Assembly: GCA_003818495.1 (NCBI GenBank)
Contig: RPRK01000014.1
Location: forward strand, 1 to 47,556
Direction: 5' to 3'
Source: Burkholderiales bacterium
GTDB taxonomy: Bacteria > Pseudomonadota > Gammaproteobacteria > Burkholderiales > Burkholderiaceae_E
Length of the DNA stretch: 47,556 bases
Made by a program: the position numbers and the translations under genes. Position 1 is the first letter of the stretch, and every line of letters starts with the position of its first letter. This document shows positions 7,505 through 16,644 of this stretch, in pieces. Below the pieces are notes generated by a model that saw only the letters and a program-made list of their open reading frames with translations, did no database searches and was not told the DNA's origin.

Positions 7505-9449
7505 GCGGCTTCAACGAGAGAATCCGCGAATACGGCGCGTGGCGCGGCGAGCTCGCCGGGGCGGTCGGTCGCTACGGACACTGGCTCGCCGACGCGGGCC
7601 TCGCGGATGCCTCGCTGCAGGCCCGGCTGGCCCGCCTGCTCGATCGGGTGCGCGACGACCGCATGTCGGTCGCGTTCGTCGCGGAGTTCTCGCGCGGCAA
7701 GTCCGAACTGATCAACGCGCTCTTCTTCTCCGACTACGGCCAGCGCGTGCTGCCGTCGTCGGCGGGCCGCACCACGATGTGTCCGACCGAGCTGCTGTGG
7801 GATCCGTCGCAGCCGCCCGGCATCCGGCTGCTGCCCATCGAGACCCGCCTTCGCGACGTGTCGGTCGCGGACCTGCGCAATGCGCCCGAGGCCTGGCGCA
7901 CCGTCGCCATCGACCCGACGAACGTCGAGAGCCTGAAGCTCGCGTTCGAGTGCGTGCGCGAGACCAAGCGGGTGCCGGCCGAGGACGCGATGCTGATGGG
8001 GCTGTTCGATGCCGAGGACACGTCCTCGCCGATCGCGCCCGACGATGCGGACATGATCGAGGTGTCCTGCTGGCGCCATGCGCTGGTCAACTTCCCGCAC
8101 CCGCTGCTCGAGACCGGTCTCGTCGTCATCGACACGCCGGGCCTCAACGCGATCGGCGCCGAGCCCGAGCTGACGCTGAACCTGATCCCGAGCGCGCACG
8201 CGGTGCTGTTCGTGCTGGCGGCGGACACCGGCGTCACGCGCACCGACATCGACGTCTGGCGCGAGCGCATCAACCCGGCGCATCGTGCGGGCCGCTTCGT
8301 CGTGCTCAACAAGATCGACGGCCTCTGGGACGAGCTCAAGTCGCCGGCCGAGATCGAGCGCGAGATCGAGGGTCAGGTCACCTCGGTGTCGCGCACGCTG
8401 CAGTTGCCGCCGCAGCGGATCTTCCCAGTGTCCGCCCAGAAGGGGCTGGTCGCGAAGATCAACGGCGACGCGGGCCTGCTGGCGCGCAGCCGGCTGCCCG
8501 AGCTGGAGCGCGCGCTCTCGCGCGAGCTGGTGCCCCAGCAGCAGTCGATCGTGCGGGAGCTGGTGAGGCGCGAGTTCGACGAGGCCCACGGCGTCGTCGA
8601 CGGCCTGCTGGCCTCGCGGCGGCGCAACCTCGTCGAGCAGGTGCACGAGCTCGACGGACTCCGGGGCAAGAACCGCGGCGCGATCGAGCAGATGGCGCGC
8701 CGGATCCGGAGCGAGCGCGGCGAGTTCGAGCGCAGTCTGCGCAAGCTGCAGGCGCTGCGTTCGGTGTTCGGCCGCCACCAGCAGGCGATCTACACCACTG
8801 TCGGCATCGACCGTCTCAAGCGCCACGTGCGCGGCGCGCGCCAGCAGATGCGCGAGAGCAAGCTCTCGCTCGGCCTGCGCGAGGGCATGACCCAGCTGCT
8901 GGAGGCCGTGCGCGACGACTTCGTCAAGCTCGATGGGCACGTCGACGAGGTGTCGGCACTGATGAGCGCGATGTACGGCAGCTTCAACCGCGAGCACGGA
9001 CTGACGCTCGGTGCGCCGATGCCGTTCACGACGCGCCCCTTCGTCGCCGACCTCGAGCGCATCGAGGCGCTGTACGACCGGCACTTCGGCGCGCTCAGTC
9101 TGGTCACCACCGAGAAATGGGCGCTGACGCGCCGCTTCTTCGAGTCGGTGGCCGTGCGGATCCGCGACGTCTACGAGAAGGCGGGGCGCGAGCTCGAGAG
9201 CTGGCTGCGCGCGGTGATCGCACCGATCGAAAGCCAGGTGCGCGAGCATCAGCAGCAGCTCCGGCGCCGGCTCGATTCGGTGCAGCGCGTGATGCAGGCG
9301 AGCGAGCAGCTCGAGACGCGGATCGCCGAGCTCGAGGAGCATCGCGTCCAGGTCGAGCAGCAGCACGCCTCGCTGCAGGCGCTGGCGCGCGAGGTCGCGG
9401 GTGTGCTCGAGCGTCGCGAGACGCCGAGCGACGAGGCGGCGGTCGCGGC

Positions 9450-9453
<4 letters not shown>
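7501..9453 (+). CDS. Dynamin-like large GTPase
   Basis: The 650-residue protein has an N-terminal GTPase domain and a long helical, coiled-coil-rich remainder, as in bacterial dynamin-like proteins. Motifs are a P-loop-like AEFSRGKS (residues 61-68), a switch-I threonine region GRTTMCPTE (about 89-96), DTPG (211-214) and NKID (270-273). The first glycine of the usual GxxxxGKS is replaced by alanine. Heptad-rich helices occupy roughly residues 350-430 and 575-645. No transmembrane segment is evident. It lies between mutM and mutY; its stop overlaps the mutY TTG start. A role in membrane remodelling is inference from the family. Confidence 0.85.
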
Positions 9454-10571
<1,118 letters not shown>

Positions 10572-10768
10572 CTCGGCGTCTGCCCTGTAGCGAAGCGGTC
10601 GCGGCAGCGTGCGGTCCGGGCCACCGGCCCTCGGTCTGTCCTGGACAGTGCCGGCGGCCGGTCGGCCGCTCGCACCCGGGCGCCGGCCGTCCGTACAGGG
10701 TGGGTTTGCCGTCGGGCCGTGGGGGGAGGAGGGTCCGTCCATCCCTTTCTGCCCCCCACCGGACCGCC

Positions 10769-12160
10769 ATGAAGACCCGTACCCTGCTGCTCGCCACCGC
10801 CGGCATCGCCGTCACCACCGCCGCCGCCGCCGGTGCCGTCACCGCGATGCGCGCCTCGGCCATCGCCGATCAGGTGAGCGCGCTCGGCGTGCAGATGCAG
10901 GACGGCGAGGTGCGCGTCTCCGGTCTGCAGCACGAGCGGGGCCTGCTGCAGTCGAAGGGACGCTTCGAGATCGCGGTGCAGCCGGGCTGCGATGCCGCCG
11001 ACGGCGAGTCCAAGCCCACGAAGGCGCTGGTCGAGTACGAACTGTCGCACCTCGGCCTGCCGACCGCACCGGTGCGCTTCACGATGACGGCGCGCCCGAG
11101 CGGCGAGCTGGGCGATCTGCTCAAGGAAAGCCTGGCCGAGCGTCCGCTGCTGACCGCCCGGGGCACGGCGGGCCGCGACGGCGCGATCGATGCGGCGCTG
11201 GCTACGCCCGAGCTGTCGCTGCGTGACGGCACCACCTCGATGAAGGTGGCGGCGTCCAGCGGGCGGGTGGTGATGGCGGGCACCGCGTTCAAGTTCGACT
11301 GGTCGACCGAGCGCGCGACGGTGCGCGACGGCGAGGGCGCCTACGAGGTGCGCGGCGTGCGTGTCGGCGTCGATCTCGCCGACCTGCGGCTGGGCACCGG
11401 CACCTCGAAGATGGAGATCGAGCACGTCGACACCCCGGCTGTGCAGATGGAAGGCCTGGCGCTGGTGTCCGAGGCCTCTGTGCGCGGCGAGATGCTCGAT
11501 GCGCGCTTCGCGCCGACGGTGCGCAAGGTCACCGTCGACAACGAGAGCCTGACCGACCTCGCGCTCGACCTGTCGGCCAAGGGCGTGCACGCGAAGAGCT
11601 GGGAGACGCTGGTCCGGATCGGCACCGAGAGCTGCGGCTTCCAGGGCATGACCCGCGCCGAGACCGCCGAGGCGCGCGACGCGGCGCGCACGCTGCTGGT
11701 CCGCGGCCTGTCGGTCGCCGTCTCGCGGCTCGCGGCGACCGGTCCCGAGGGCGCGGTCAAGGGCGAGCTCGAACTGGGGCTCGAGGCCTCGGGCGAGCGG
11801 GGCACGTCGCTGCCCCCGGTGCTGGCGAAGCAGGCGTTCGCACGTGGCCGGATCGAGCTGACCGGCCGGCTGCTCGACGATGCGCAGCGCGAGCAGCTGC
11901 TGTCGAGCGGCCTCGCGACCGAGCGCAACAAGGCCATCGTCGCGTCCTTCGACTACACCCGGGGCGCACTGTCGCTCAACGGCTCGCCCGACCGCAGCGG
12001 CATCGCCGACGCGGTGCAGAGCGCGCTCGCAGGCGTCGACACCATGCTGGCCGAGACGCTGGCCGGTCCGGTCGGCGGCTCGCGTGCGCCGCAGGCGGCG
12101 GCCGTCGCGCCCGCCGCGCCGACCGACCGCGCGCCGGTCAAGGTCGGCCTGCCGTACTGA
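10769..12160 (+). CDS. DUF945/YdgA-family protein
   Basis: The 463-residue product starts with a single hydrophobic segment (TLLLATAGIAVTTAAAAGAVTA) followed by a long beta-rich region typical of DUF945 proteins, which are membrane-anchored or periplasmic and of unclear function. Supporting family-like segments are GLLQSKGRFEI near the N terminus and the C-terminal FDYTRGALSLNG. The ATG at 10769 places the membrane segment at the N terminus. A 197-base gap separates it from mutY, and it converges on the SDR gene. The family call is by overall pattern and is moderately sure. Confidence 0.65.
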   Translation: MKTRTLLLATAGIAVTTAAAAGAVTAMRASAIADQVSALGVQMQDGEVRVSGLQHERGLLQSKGRFEIAVQPGCDAADGESKPTKALVEYELSHLGLPTAPVRFTMTARPSGELGDLLKESLAERPLLTARGTAGRDGAIDAALATPELSLRDGTTSMKVAASSGRVVMAGTAFKFDWSTERATVRDGEGAYEVRGVRVGVDLADLRLGTGTSKMEIEHVDTPAVQMEGLALVSEASVRGEMLDARFAPTVRKVTVDNESLTDLALDLSAKGVHAKSWETLVRIGTESCGFQGMTRAETAEARDAARTLLVRGLSVAVSRLAATGPEGAVKGELELGLEASGERGTSLPPVLAKQAFARGRIELTGRLLDDAQREQLLSSGLATERNKAIVASFDYTRGALSLNGSPDRSGIADAVQSALAGVDTMLAETLAGPVGGSRAPQAAAVAPAAPTDRAPVKVGLPY

Positions 12161-12182
12161 TCCGCAGGGCCCGGGGTCGCGT

Positions 12183-12932
12183 TCAGCGACCGCCGCGTGC
12201 GTCGATGAAGGTGGCGGTCACGTAGGGCGAAGCGTCGCCATCGGCGAGCCACACGATGCTGCGTGCGACCTCGTCGGCCGTCCCCACGCGGCCCATCGGC
12301 ACCGAGCGGGCGATCTCGTCGAGCTGCCCGGGCGGGCGGGCGGCGTGGATCTCGGTGTCGATCACCCCGGGCCGCACGCAGTTCACGCGGATGCCCTCGC
12401 CCGCGACTTCCTTGGCGAGGCCGATGGTCATGGTGTCGAGTGCGCCCTTGGTCGCGGCGTAGTGCACCCAGACGCCTGGTGTGCCCATCTGCGAGGCGCC
12501 CGAGCCGACGTTGACGATCGCGCCGCCGCGCCCGCCGTGACGGGTGGACATCCTGCGGATCGCTTCGCGCGCGCAGAGGAAGGGGGCCCGGACGTTGGTG
12601 CGCAGCACCTCGTCGAGCCGCGCGGGGTCGAGCTCGTCGACACGCGCGACGCCGCCGGTGATGCCCGCGTTGTTGACCAGCGCCGTCAGCGGGCCGAGCG
12701 CGTCGGCCGACTCGAACAGTCGCGCCACCGCGGTCTCGTCGCCGACATCGGCGCGCAGCGCGATCGCGCGGCCGCCGGCCGTGGCCACGTCGGCGAGCAC
12801 CGCCTCGGCGTCGGCCGACCGGTCGCGGTAGACGATGGCGACCGCCCAGCCCATGCGGGCCGCGAGCCGCGCCGTGGCCGCGCCAATGCCTCGGCCGCCG
12901 CCGGTGACGATCATCGTGCCGCGCTCTTTCAT
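12183..12932 (-). CDS. SDR-family NAD(P)-dependent oxidoreductase
   Basis: The 249-residue classical short-chain dehydrogenase/reductase has the cofactor motif TGGGRGIG near residue 10, NNAG, and the catalytic YAATK with an upstream serine in NVGSGAS. Sequences of this sort are often annotated as sugar or 3-oxoacyl-type dehydrogenases; substrate is not predictable. The ATG at 12932 is preceded by AGGAG at suitable spacing. It lies 23 bases after the Lon-like gene on the same strand, at the end of the rapZ-containing block, and is not part of the usual conserved cluster. Confidence 0.9.
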   Translation of the reverse strand: MKERGTMIVTGGGRGIGAATARLAARMGWAVAIVYRDRSADAEAVLADVATAGGRAIALRADVGDETAVARLFESADALGPLTALVNNAGITGGVARVDELDPARLDEVLRTNVRAPFLCAREAIRRMSTRHGGRGGAIVNVGSGASQMGTPGVWVHYAATKGALDTMTIGLAKEVAGEGIRVNCVRPGVIDTEIHAARPPGQLDEIARSVPMGRVGTADEVARSIVWLADGDASPYVTATFIDARGGR

Positions 12933-12955
12933 CGGAAGGCTCCTGGGGGTCCGGT

Positions 12956-13570
12956 TCAGATCACCTGATGCTGCTGCAGCCACCGGTGCACCAGGGACAG
13001 CCGAGCGAGCGGGTCTTCGAGCGCCATCAGCTTGTGACGCGCGGGGTTGGGGATCGGCAGGAACTCGGCCAGCCGGTTGGCGATCCACGCGGCCGAATCG
13101 AAGTCGCACGGCTCGGCGATCATCCGCTTGTCGGCGTCGGGCTCGCGGGTGCGCAGCTCGTCGACGATGCGGTGCATGAGCATCGTGCACTCGGCCATCT
13201 CGTCGGGCACCTCGAGCCGCGGATCCTCGGGCAGCTCGTCGACGCTCGCGCGGATCAGGCCGTTGCCGCCGACACGGCGGTCGACGATGCGGAAGCGGGC
13301 GCCGCCGATCGTGCGCAGCTGCAGCACGCCGAGCTGCTCCATGTCCCAGCCGCGGATGTGGGCGAGCGTGCCGATCGGCTCGTGCTCGGCCGGCTCGCCG
13401 ACCTCGCCGCCCTTGGTGATCAGGCAGATGCCGAACGGCAGTTCGCGCTGCATGCAGTCGCGCACCATGTCCATGTAGCGCGCCTCGAAGATCCGCAGCG
13501 GCAGCACGCCGCCCGGGAACAGCACGGTGCCGAGCGGAAACAGCGGCACGTCGGCGAACATGTGCTGCAT
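12956..13570 (-). CDS. Lon N-terminal (substrate-binding) domain protein without protease
   Basis: The 204-residue protein is almost entirely a LON substrate-binding domain: VPLFPLGTVLFPGGVLPLRIFEARYMDMVRDC at the start and FLPIPNPARHKLMALEDP near the end. It lacks the AAA+ and peptidase domains of Lon. Such stand-alone proteins are widespread and not well characterised. Translation could start at ATG 13570 or at ATG 13561 three codons later. It begins six bases after the rapZ stop, so co-transcription is likely. Confidence 0.9.
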   Translation of the reverse strand: MQHMFADVPLFPLGTVLFPGGVLPLRIFEARYMDMVRDCMQRELPFGICLITKGGEVGEPAEHEPIGTLAHIRGWDMEQLGVLQLRTIGGARFRIVDRRVGGNGLIRASVDELPEDPRLEVPDEMAECTMLMHRIVDELRTREPDADKRMIAEPCDFDSAAWIANRLAEFLPIPNPARHKLMALEDPLARLSLVHRWLQQHQVI

Positions 13571-13576
13571 GGGACC

Positions 13577-14449
13577 TCAGGCGGCGAGCTGGCGGGCGGC
13601 GAGGGCGCGGTGGCGCACCAGCACGCGCTCGCCGGGACGGAAGCGCTGCGCGAGCTGCTCGACGACGTAGACCGAACGGTGCTGGCCGCCGGTGCAGCCG
13701 ATCGCCACCGTGAGGTAGCTGCGGTTCTCCTGCACGTAGGACGGCAGCCACGTGGTCAGGAAGTGGCCGATGTGGTCGATCATCCGCCGCACCGCGGGCA
13801 CCTCGCGCAGGAACTGCGCGACCGGCTCGTCGAGCCCCGACATCGGCCTGAGCTGCGGGGTGTAGTAGGGGTTGGGCAGGCAGCGCACGTCGAAGACCAG
13901 GTCGGCGTCGAGGGGCACGCCGTACTTGAAGGCGAACGATTCGAACAGCAGCACGATCGACGCCCGCTCGAGCCCGACCACGTCGCGGACCCACTGGCGC
14001 AGCACGTTCGGATGCAGGTCGCTGGTGTCGATCGACACGCCGACGTCCTCGATCGCGCTCATCAGCTCGCGCTCGCTCTCGATGGACTCGAGCAGCGTCG
14101 GCGCGGGCTCGTCGGGTCGCACCTGCATCGTGAGCGGATGGCGTCGGCGCGTCTCGGAGTAGCGCTGCACCAGGGTGTCGGTGCGGGCGTTGAGGAACAG
14201 GACCTTGACGTCGTGGCCGTTGCCGGCGAGCCCGGTGATGATCTGCTTGAGGTCGGCGACCGACTCGCCGCCGCGCGCGTCGATCGACACCGCGACCCGG
14301 CCGTAGCCCTGCTCCTCGAGCGATCCGATCACGTCCTGCAGGAACTTGGCCGGCAGGTTGTCGATGCAGAAGAACCCGTCGTCCTCCAGCACGTTGATCG
14401 CGATCGACTTGCCCGATCCCGAGATTCCCGTCACCAGCACGACCCGCAT
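13577..14449 (-). CDS. rapZ: RNase adapter / nucleotide-binding protein RapZ
   Basis: The 290-residue protein has an N-terminal Walker A GISGSGKS (residues 8-15) and the C-terminal conserved block IGCTGGQHRSVY, the RapZ signature. In enterobacteria RapZ binds GlcN6P, delivers small RNAs GlmY/GlmZ to RNase E and controls amino-sugar synthesis; the role in betaproteobacteria is less clear. An ATG at 14449 is immediately preceded by an in-frame GTG at 14452; I prefer the ATG. It begins five bases after the hprK stop. Confidence 0.94.
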   Translation of the reverse strand: MRVVLVTGISGSGKSIAINVLEDDGFFCIDNLPAKFLQDVIGSLEEQGYGRVAVSIDARGGESVADLKQIITGLAGNGHDVKVLFLNARTDTLVQRYSETRRRHPLTMQVRPDEPAPTLLESIESERELMSAIEDVGVSIDTSDLHPNVLRQWVRDVVGLERASIVLLFESFAFKYGVPLDADLVFDVRCLPNPYYTPQLRPMSGLDEPVAQFLREVPAVRRMIDHIGHFLTTWLPSYVQENRSYLTVAIGCTGGQHRSVYVVEQLAQRFRPGERVLVRHRALAARQLAA

Positions 14450-14453
14450 CACG

Positions 14454-15464
14454 TCACGACTCCGAAGCGTGGATGGCGCGCTGCTGGCGCGCGATGAATT
14501 CGCGCATCGTGTCGATGCCGCGCAGCCGCAGGATGGTGTTGCGGACCGCGGCCTCGGTCAGGACCGCGATGTTGCGGCCCGCGGCCACCGGCACGATGAC
14601 CTTGCGCACCTGCATGCCGAGCACCTCCTGGTTGAGGTCCTCGAGCGGCAGGCGCTCGTACTCGTCCTCGTGGGTGCTGCGGCGCACGAGGTGCACGATC
14701 AGCTTGAGGCGCATCTTGCGGCGCACCGCGGTCTCGCCGAACACGGTCTTGATGTCGAGCAGCCCCAGGCCTCGGACCTCGAGCAGGCCCTGCAGCATCG
14801 GCGGGCAGCGGCCCTCGATGGTGCGGGGGCCGATCCGGTGCAGCTCGACGACGTCGTCGGCCACCAGGCCGTGGCCGCGGCTGACCAGTTCCAGGCCGAG
14901 CTCGCTCTTGCCGAGGCCGGACTCGCCGGTGATCATCACGCCCAGGCCCAGCACGTCCATCAGCACGCCGTGCATGCTGCACGACACCGCCAGCGCCTTG
15001 GCCAGGAGGCTGCGCAGCAGCTCGATCGCGCGGGCGCTGGGCAGCACGCACTCGAGCAGCGGCAGTCCGTGGGCATCGCAGGCGGCGACCAGTGCGGGCG
15101 GCGGCAGGATCCCCTCGGACATCACCAGCGCCGGCGGCTCGCCGGCGATGATCTCGTCGACGATGTGCTGGCGGCGGGTGTCGCTCAGCCGATGGAAGTA
15201 GGCGACCTCCGCGATCCCGAGCACCTGGATGCGGTGCGGGTGGATCAGGTTCAGGTAGCCCACCTGATCGACCGTGTCGGGGGCCGGCGTCGCGGCCGGC
15301 CGGTCCGCGCCCCTGAAGCCACCGACCCAGCGCAGCGCCATCGTCTCGGCCGAACGTTCGACCAGTTCGCGGACCGTCAGGGTGCGGGGTTCCTGCACGC
15401 CTTCGTCGGGCCGGACGAGGTCGTGGGAGTCGGGGGCGGGAGAACCGGGCTGCGCGGCGGACAT
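14454..15464 (-). CDS. hprK: HPr kinase/phosphorylase
   Basis: The 336-residue protein phosphorylates and dephosphorylates a serine of HPr. It has an N-terminal receptor-like domain and a C-terminal kinase domain with SMHGVLMDVLGLGVMITGESGLGKSE (written as two motifs: SMHGV near 164 and Walker A GESGLGKS near 180-187) and the C-terminal signature DLNQEVLGM. In Proteobacteria the gene lies with ptsN and rapZ and is tied to nitrogen-PTS control. I choose ATG 15464; an in-frame GTG at 15473 is possible. A TACAGT hexamer ends eight bases before the ATG and could make a leaderless transcript. Confidence 0.94.
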   Translation of the reverse strand: MSAAQPGSPAPDSHDLVRPDEGVQEPRTLTVRELVERSAETMALRWVGGFRGADRPAATPAPDTVDQVGYLNLIHPHRIQVLGIAEVAYFHRLSDTRRQHIVDEIIAGEPPALVMSEGILPPPALVAACDAHGLPLLECVLPSARAIELLRSLLAKALAVSCSMHGVLMDVLGLGVMITGESGLGKSELGLELVSRGHGLVADDVVELHRIGPRTIEGRCPPMLQGLLEVRGLGLLDIKTVFGETAVRRKMRLKLIVHLVRRSTHEDEYERLPLEDLNQEVLGMQVRKVIVPVAAGRNIAVLTEAAVRNTILRLRGIDTMREFIARQQRAIHASES

Positions 15465-15537
15465 CGAATCCACTGTACACCGGCGTCCGGTGCGTTGCAG
15501 CCCGGCGCGCGCTGCCGGCAGGGTCGTCGCACCGCGA

Positions 15538-15583
15538 CGGGGCGCCGCGGGCTCGGGCAGCGGGGCGCCGCGGGCTCAGGCAG
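15538..15583. repeat. Tandem 23-bp duplication across the ptsN stop
   Basis: Two adjacent 23-bp units (15538-15560 and 15561-15583) differ at one base. The second carries the ptsN stop codon (tca on the plus strand at 15576-15578); in the first the same position reads tcg, an arginine codon on the minus strand. Confidence 0.8.
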
Positions 15584-16046
15584 CGGGGCGGTACGGTTCC
15601 CAGGTGGCCAGGACCCGATGGATCGCGCCGGCGTCGTCCGATGTCATCAGCGTGTCGCGGATGCCGGTGTCTGACAGCAGTTCGGCGAGCTCGGACAGGA
15701 TCTCGAGGTGTTCCTCGGTCGCGTGCTCCGGCACGAGCAGGAACACCAGCAGCCTGACCGGCTGGCCGTCGGGCGCGTCGAAGGGGATGGGTTCGGCTAC
15801 GCGGACCACGGCGGCGATCGCCTCGCGCAGGCCCTTGATCCGACCGTGGGGGATCGCGACCGACTGACCGAGCCCGGTCGAGCCGAGCCGTTCACGCGCG
15901 AAGAGCGAATCGAAGACCTTGCCGCGCTCGATGCCGTGCTCGTTCTCGAACAGCAGCGCGGCCTGCTCGAACACGCGCTTCTTGCTCGAGACCTGCAGGT
16001 CCAGCAGGACGTTCCGGGCCGGCAGCAGCTTGGCGATTCGGTTCAT
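15576..16046 (-). CDS. ptsN: Nitrogen-PTS enzyme IIA (EIIA-Ntr)
   Basis: The 156-residue protein is the terminal phosphoryl acceptor of the PTS-Ntr chain and regulates potassium transport and sigma-54-linked processes in several bacteria. The phosphorylation site is His67 in SVAIPHGRIKG. The frame is open upstream to 16133, but the family N terminus (MNRIAKLLPARNVLLDL) fits ATG 16046. No strong ribosome binding site precedes it. It lies between hpf and hprK, the typical arrangement. A near-perfect -10 hexamer upstream suggests its own promoter. Confidence 0.95.
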   Translation of the reverse strand: MNRIAKLLPARNVLLDLQVSSKKRVFEQAALLFENEHGIERGKVFDSLFARERLGSTGLGQSVAIPHGRIKGLREAIAAVVRVAEPIPFDAPDGQPVRLLVFLLVPEHATEEHLEILSELAELLSDTGIRDTLMTSDDAGAIHRVLATWEPYRPAA

Positions 16047-16077
16047 CTCGGGAGCCGCGAGCGGCCGGTTGTTGCGA

Positions 16078-16128
16078 TGCAATATTTTTGCAAGACCCGG
16101 GCCCGACCCGATGTCGCGGCCGATTATA
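16078..16128 (-). promoter_or_regulatory. Predicted ptsN promoter and downstream palindrome
   Basis: On the minus strand a perfect TATAAT at 16128-16123 predicts a start near 16116 and a leader of about 70 bases; the -35 is not clear. Inside that leader an AT-rich inverted repeat TGCAA-N5-TTGCA lies at 16078-16092, unusual in this GC-rich DNA. It could be an operator or a small RNA hairpin. Confidence 0.45.
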
Positions 16129-16161
16129 GCCACGATTGTCCGCTGCGGAATGCCAACTATT

Positions 16162-16174
16162 TTGCGTTGCGCAA
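16162..16174. promoter_or_regulatory. Palindrome in the hpf-ptsN gap
   Basis: TTGCG-TTG-CGCAA forms a 5-bp inverted repeat that also contains the perfect 8-bp palindrome TTGCGCAA. It lies 34 bases upstream of the TATAAT of ptsN, so it overlaps where a -35 region or activator site would be. The binding protein is unknown. Confidence 0.3.
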
Positions 16175-16244
16175 ACCCCGGATGCGGATCGCCCGGAGGC
16201 CCCGTGAAGCGGAACGGGACTGTCCGGGCGCTGTCCGGGACGAA

Positions 16245-16565
16245 TCAGGATTCGACGTGGTGCTTGATCGCCTCGTGGGGGTGGGCGAACCGCTTGTCCT
16301 TGTACTTCAGGACCTGCCGGTCGAGCTTGTCGACGAGCGCGTCGATGGCCGCGTACAGGTCGTCGTCGACCGCCTCGGCGAAGATGTCCTTGCCCCGGAC
16401 GTGCAGCGCGATCTCCGCCTTCTGTCTGAGCTTGTCCACCGAGAGGAACACGTTCACGTCGATCACCTGGTCGAAATGGCGCCGGATCTTGTCGAGCTTG
16501 ACCGTGACGTATTCACGCAACGCAGGGGTGACTTCGAGATGGTGCCCGCTGATGGAGAGATTCAT
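16245..16565 (-). CDS. hpf: Ribosome hibernation promoting factor, short form
   Basis: The 106-residue protein matches the short HPF/YfiA family: [20 protein letters not shown] at the N terminus, then KLDKIRRHF and a lysine-rich C-terminal half ([15 protein letters not shown]). HPF binds the 30S subunit and promotes 100S dimer formation in stationary phase. ATG 16565 is preceded by AGGAG with good spacing. The position directly after rpoN is typical for Proteobacteria and suggests co-transcription with sigma-54. Confidence 0.95.
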   Translation of the reverse strand: MNLSISGHHLEVTPALREYVTVKLDKIRRHFDQVIDVNVFLSVDKLRQKAEIALHVRGKDIFAEAVDDDLYAAIDALVDKLDRQVLKYKDKRFAHPHEAIKHHVES

Positions 16566-16644
16566 GGATGCTCCTGAAAGGCTCGCGACGATGCTGTGGC
16601 GGCGCAGCGGGAACGCCGTCGTCGGTGGACCTCGCCCGGGACCG

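Noticed and set aside
6352-9366. 1004-codon open frame on the minus strand opposite mutM and the GTPase gene
   Set aside because: It is low in recognisable motifs, rich in Arg/Ala/His/Asp, and lies fully antisense to two well supported genes. It is a GC-rich codon-position shadow.
12183-13994. Apparent fusion of the SDR to a 350-residue upstream extension
   Set aside because: The extension is antisense-like in composition and overlaps the Lon-N and rapZ genes on the same strand in another frame; a Shine-Dalgarno marks the start at 12932.
16129-16244. Upstream extension of ptsN to a GTG at 16133
   Set aside because: The extra 29 residues overlap the predicted promoter and are absent from the family N terminus.
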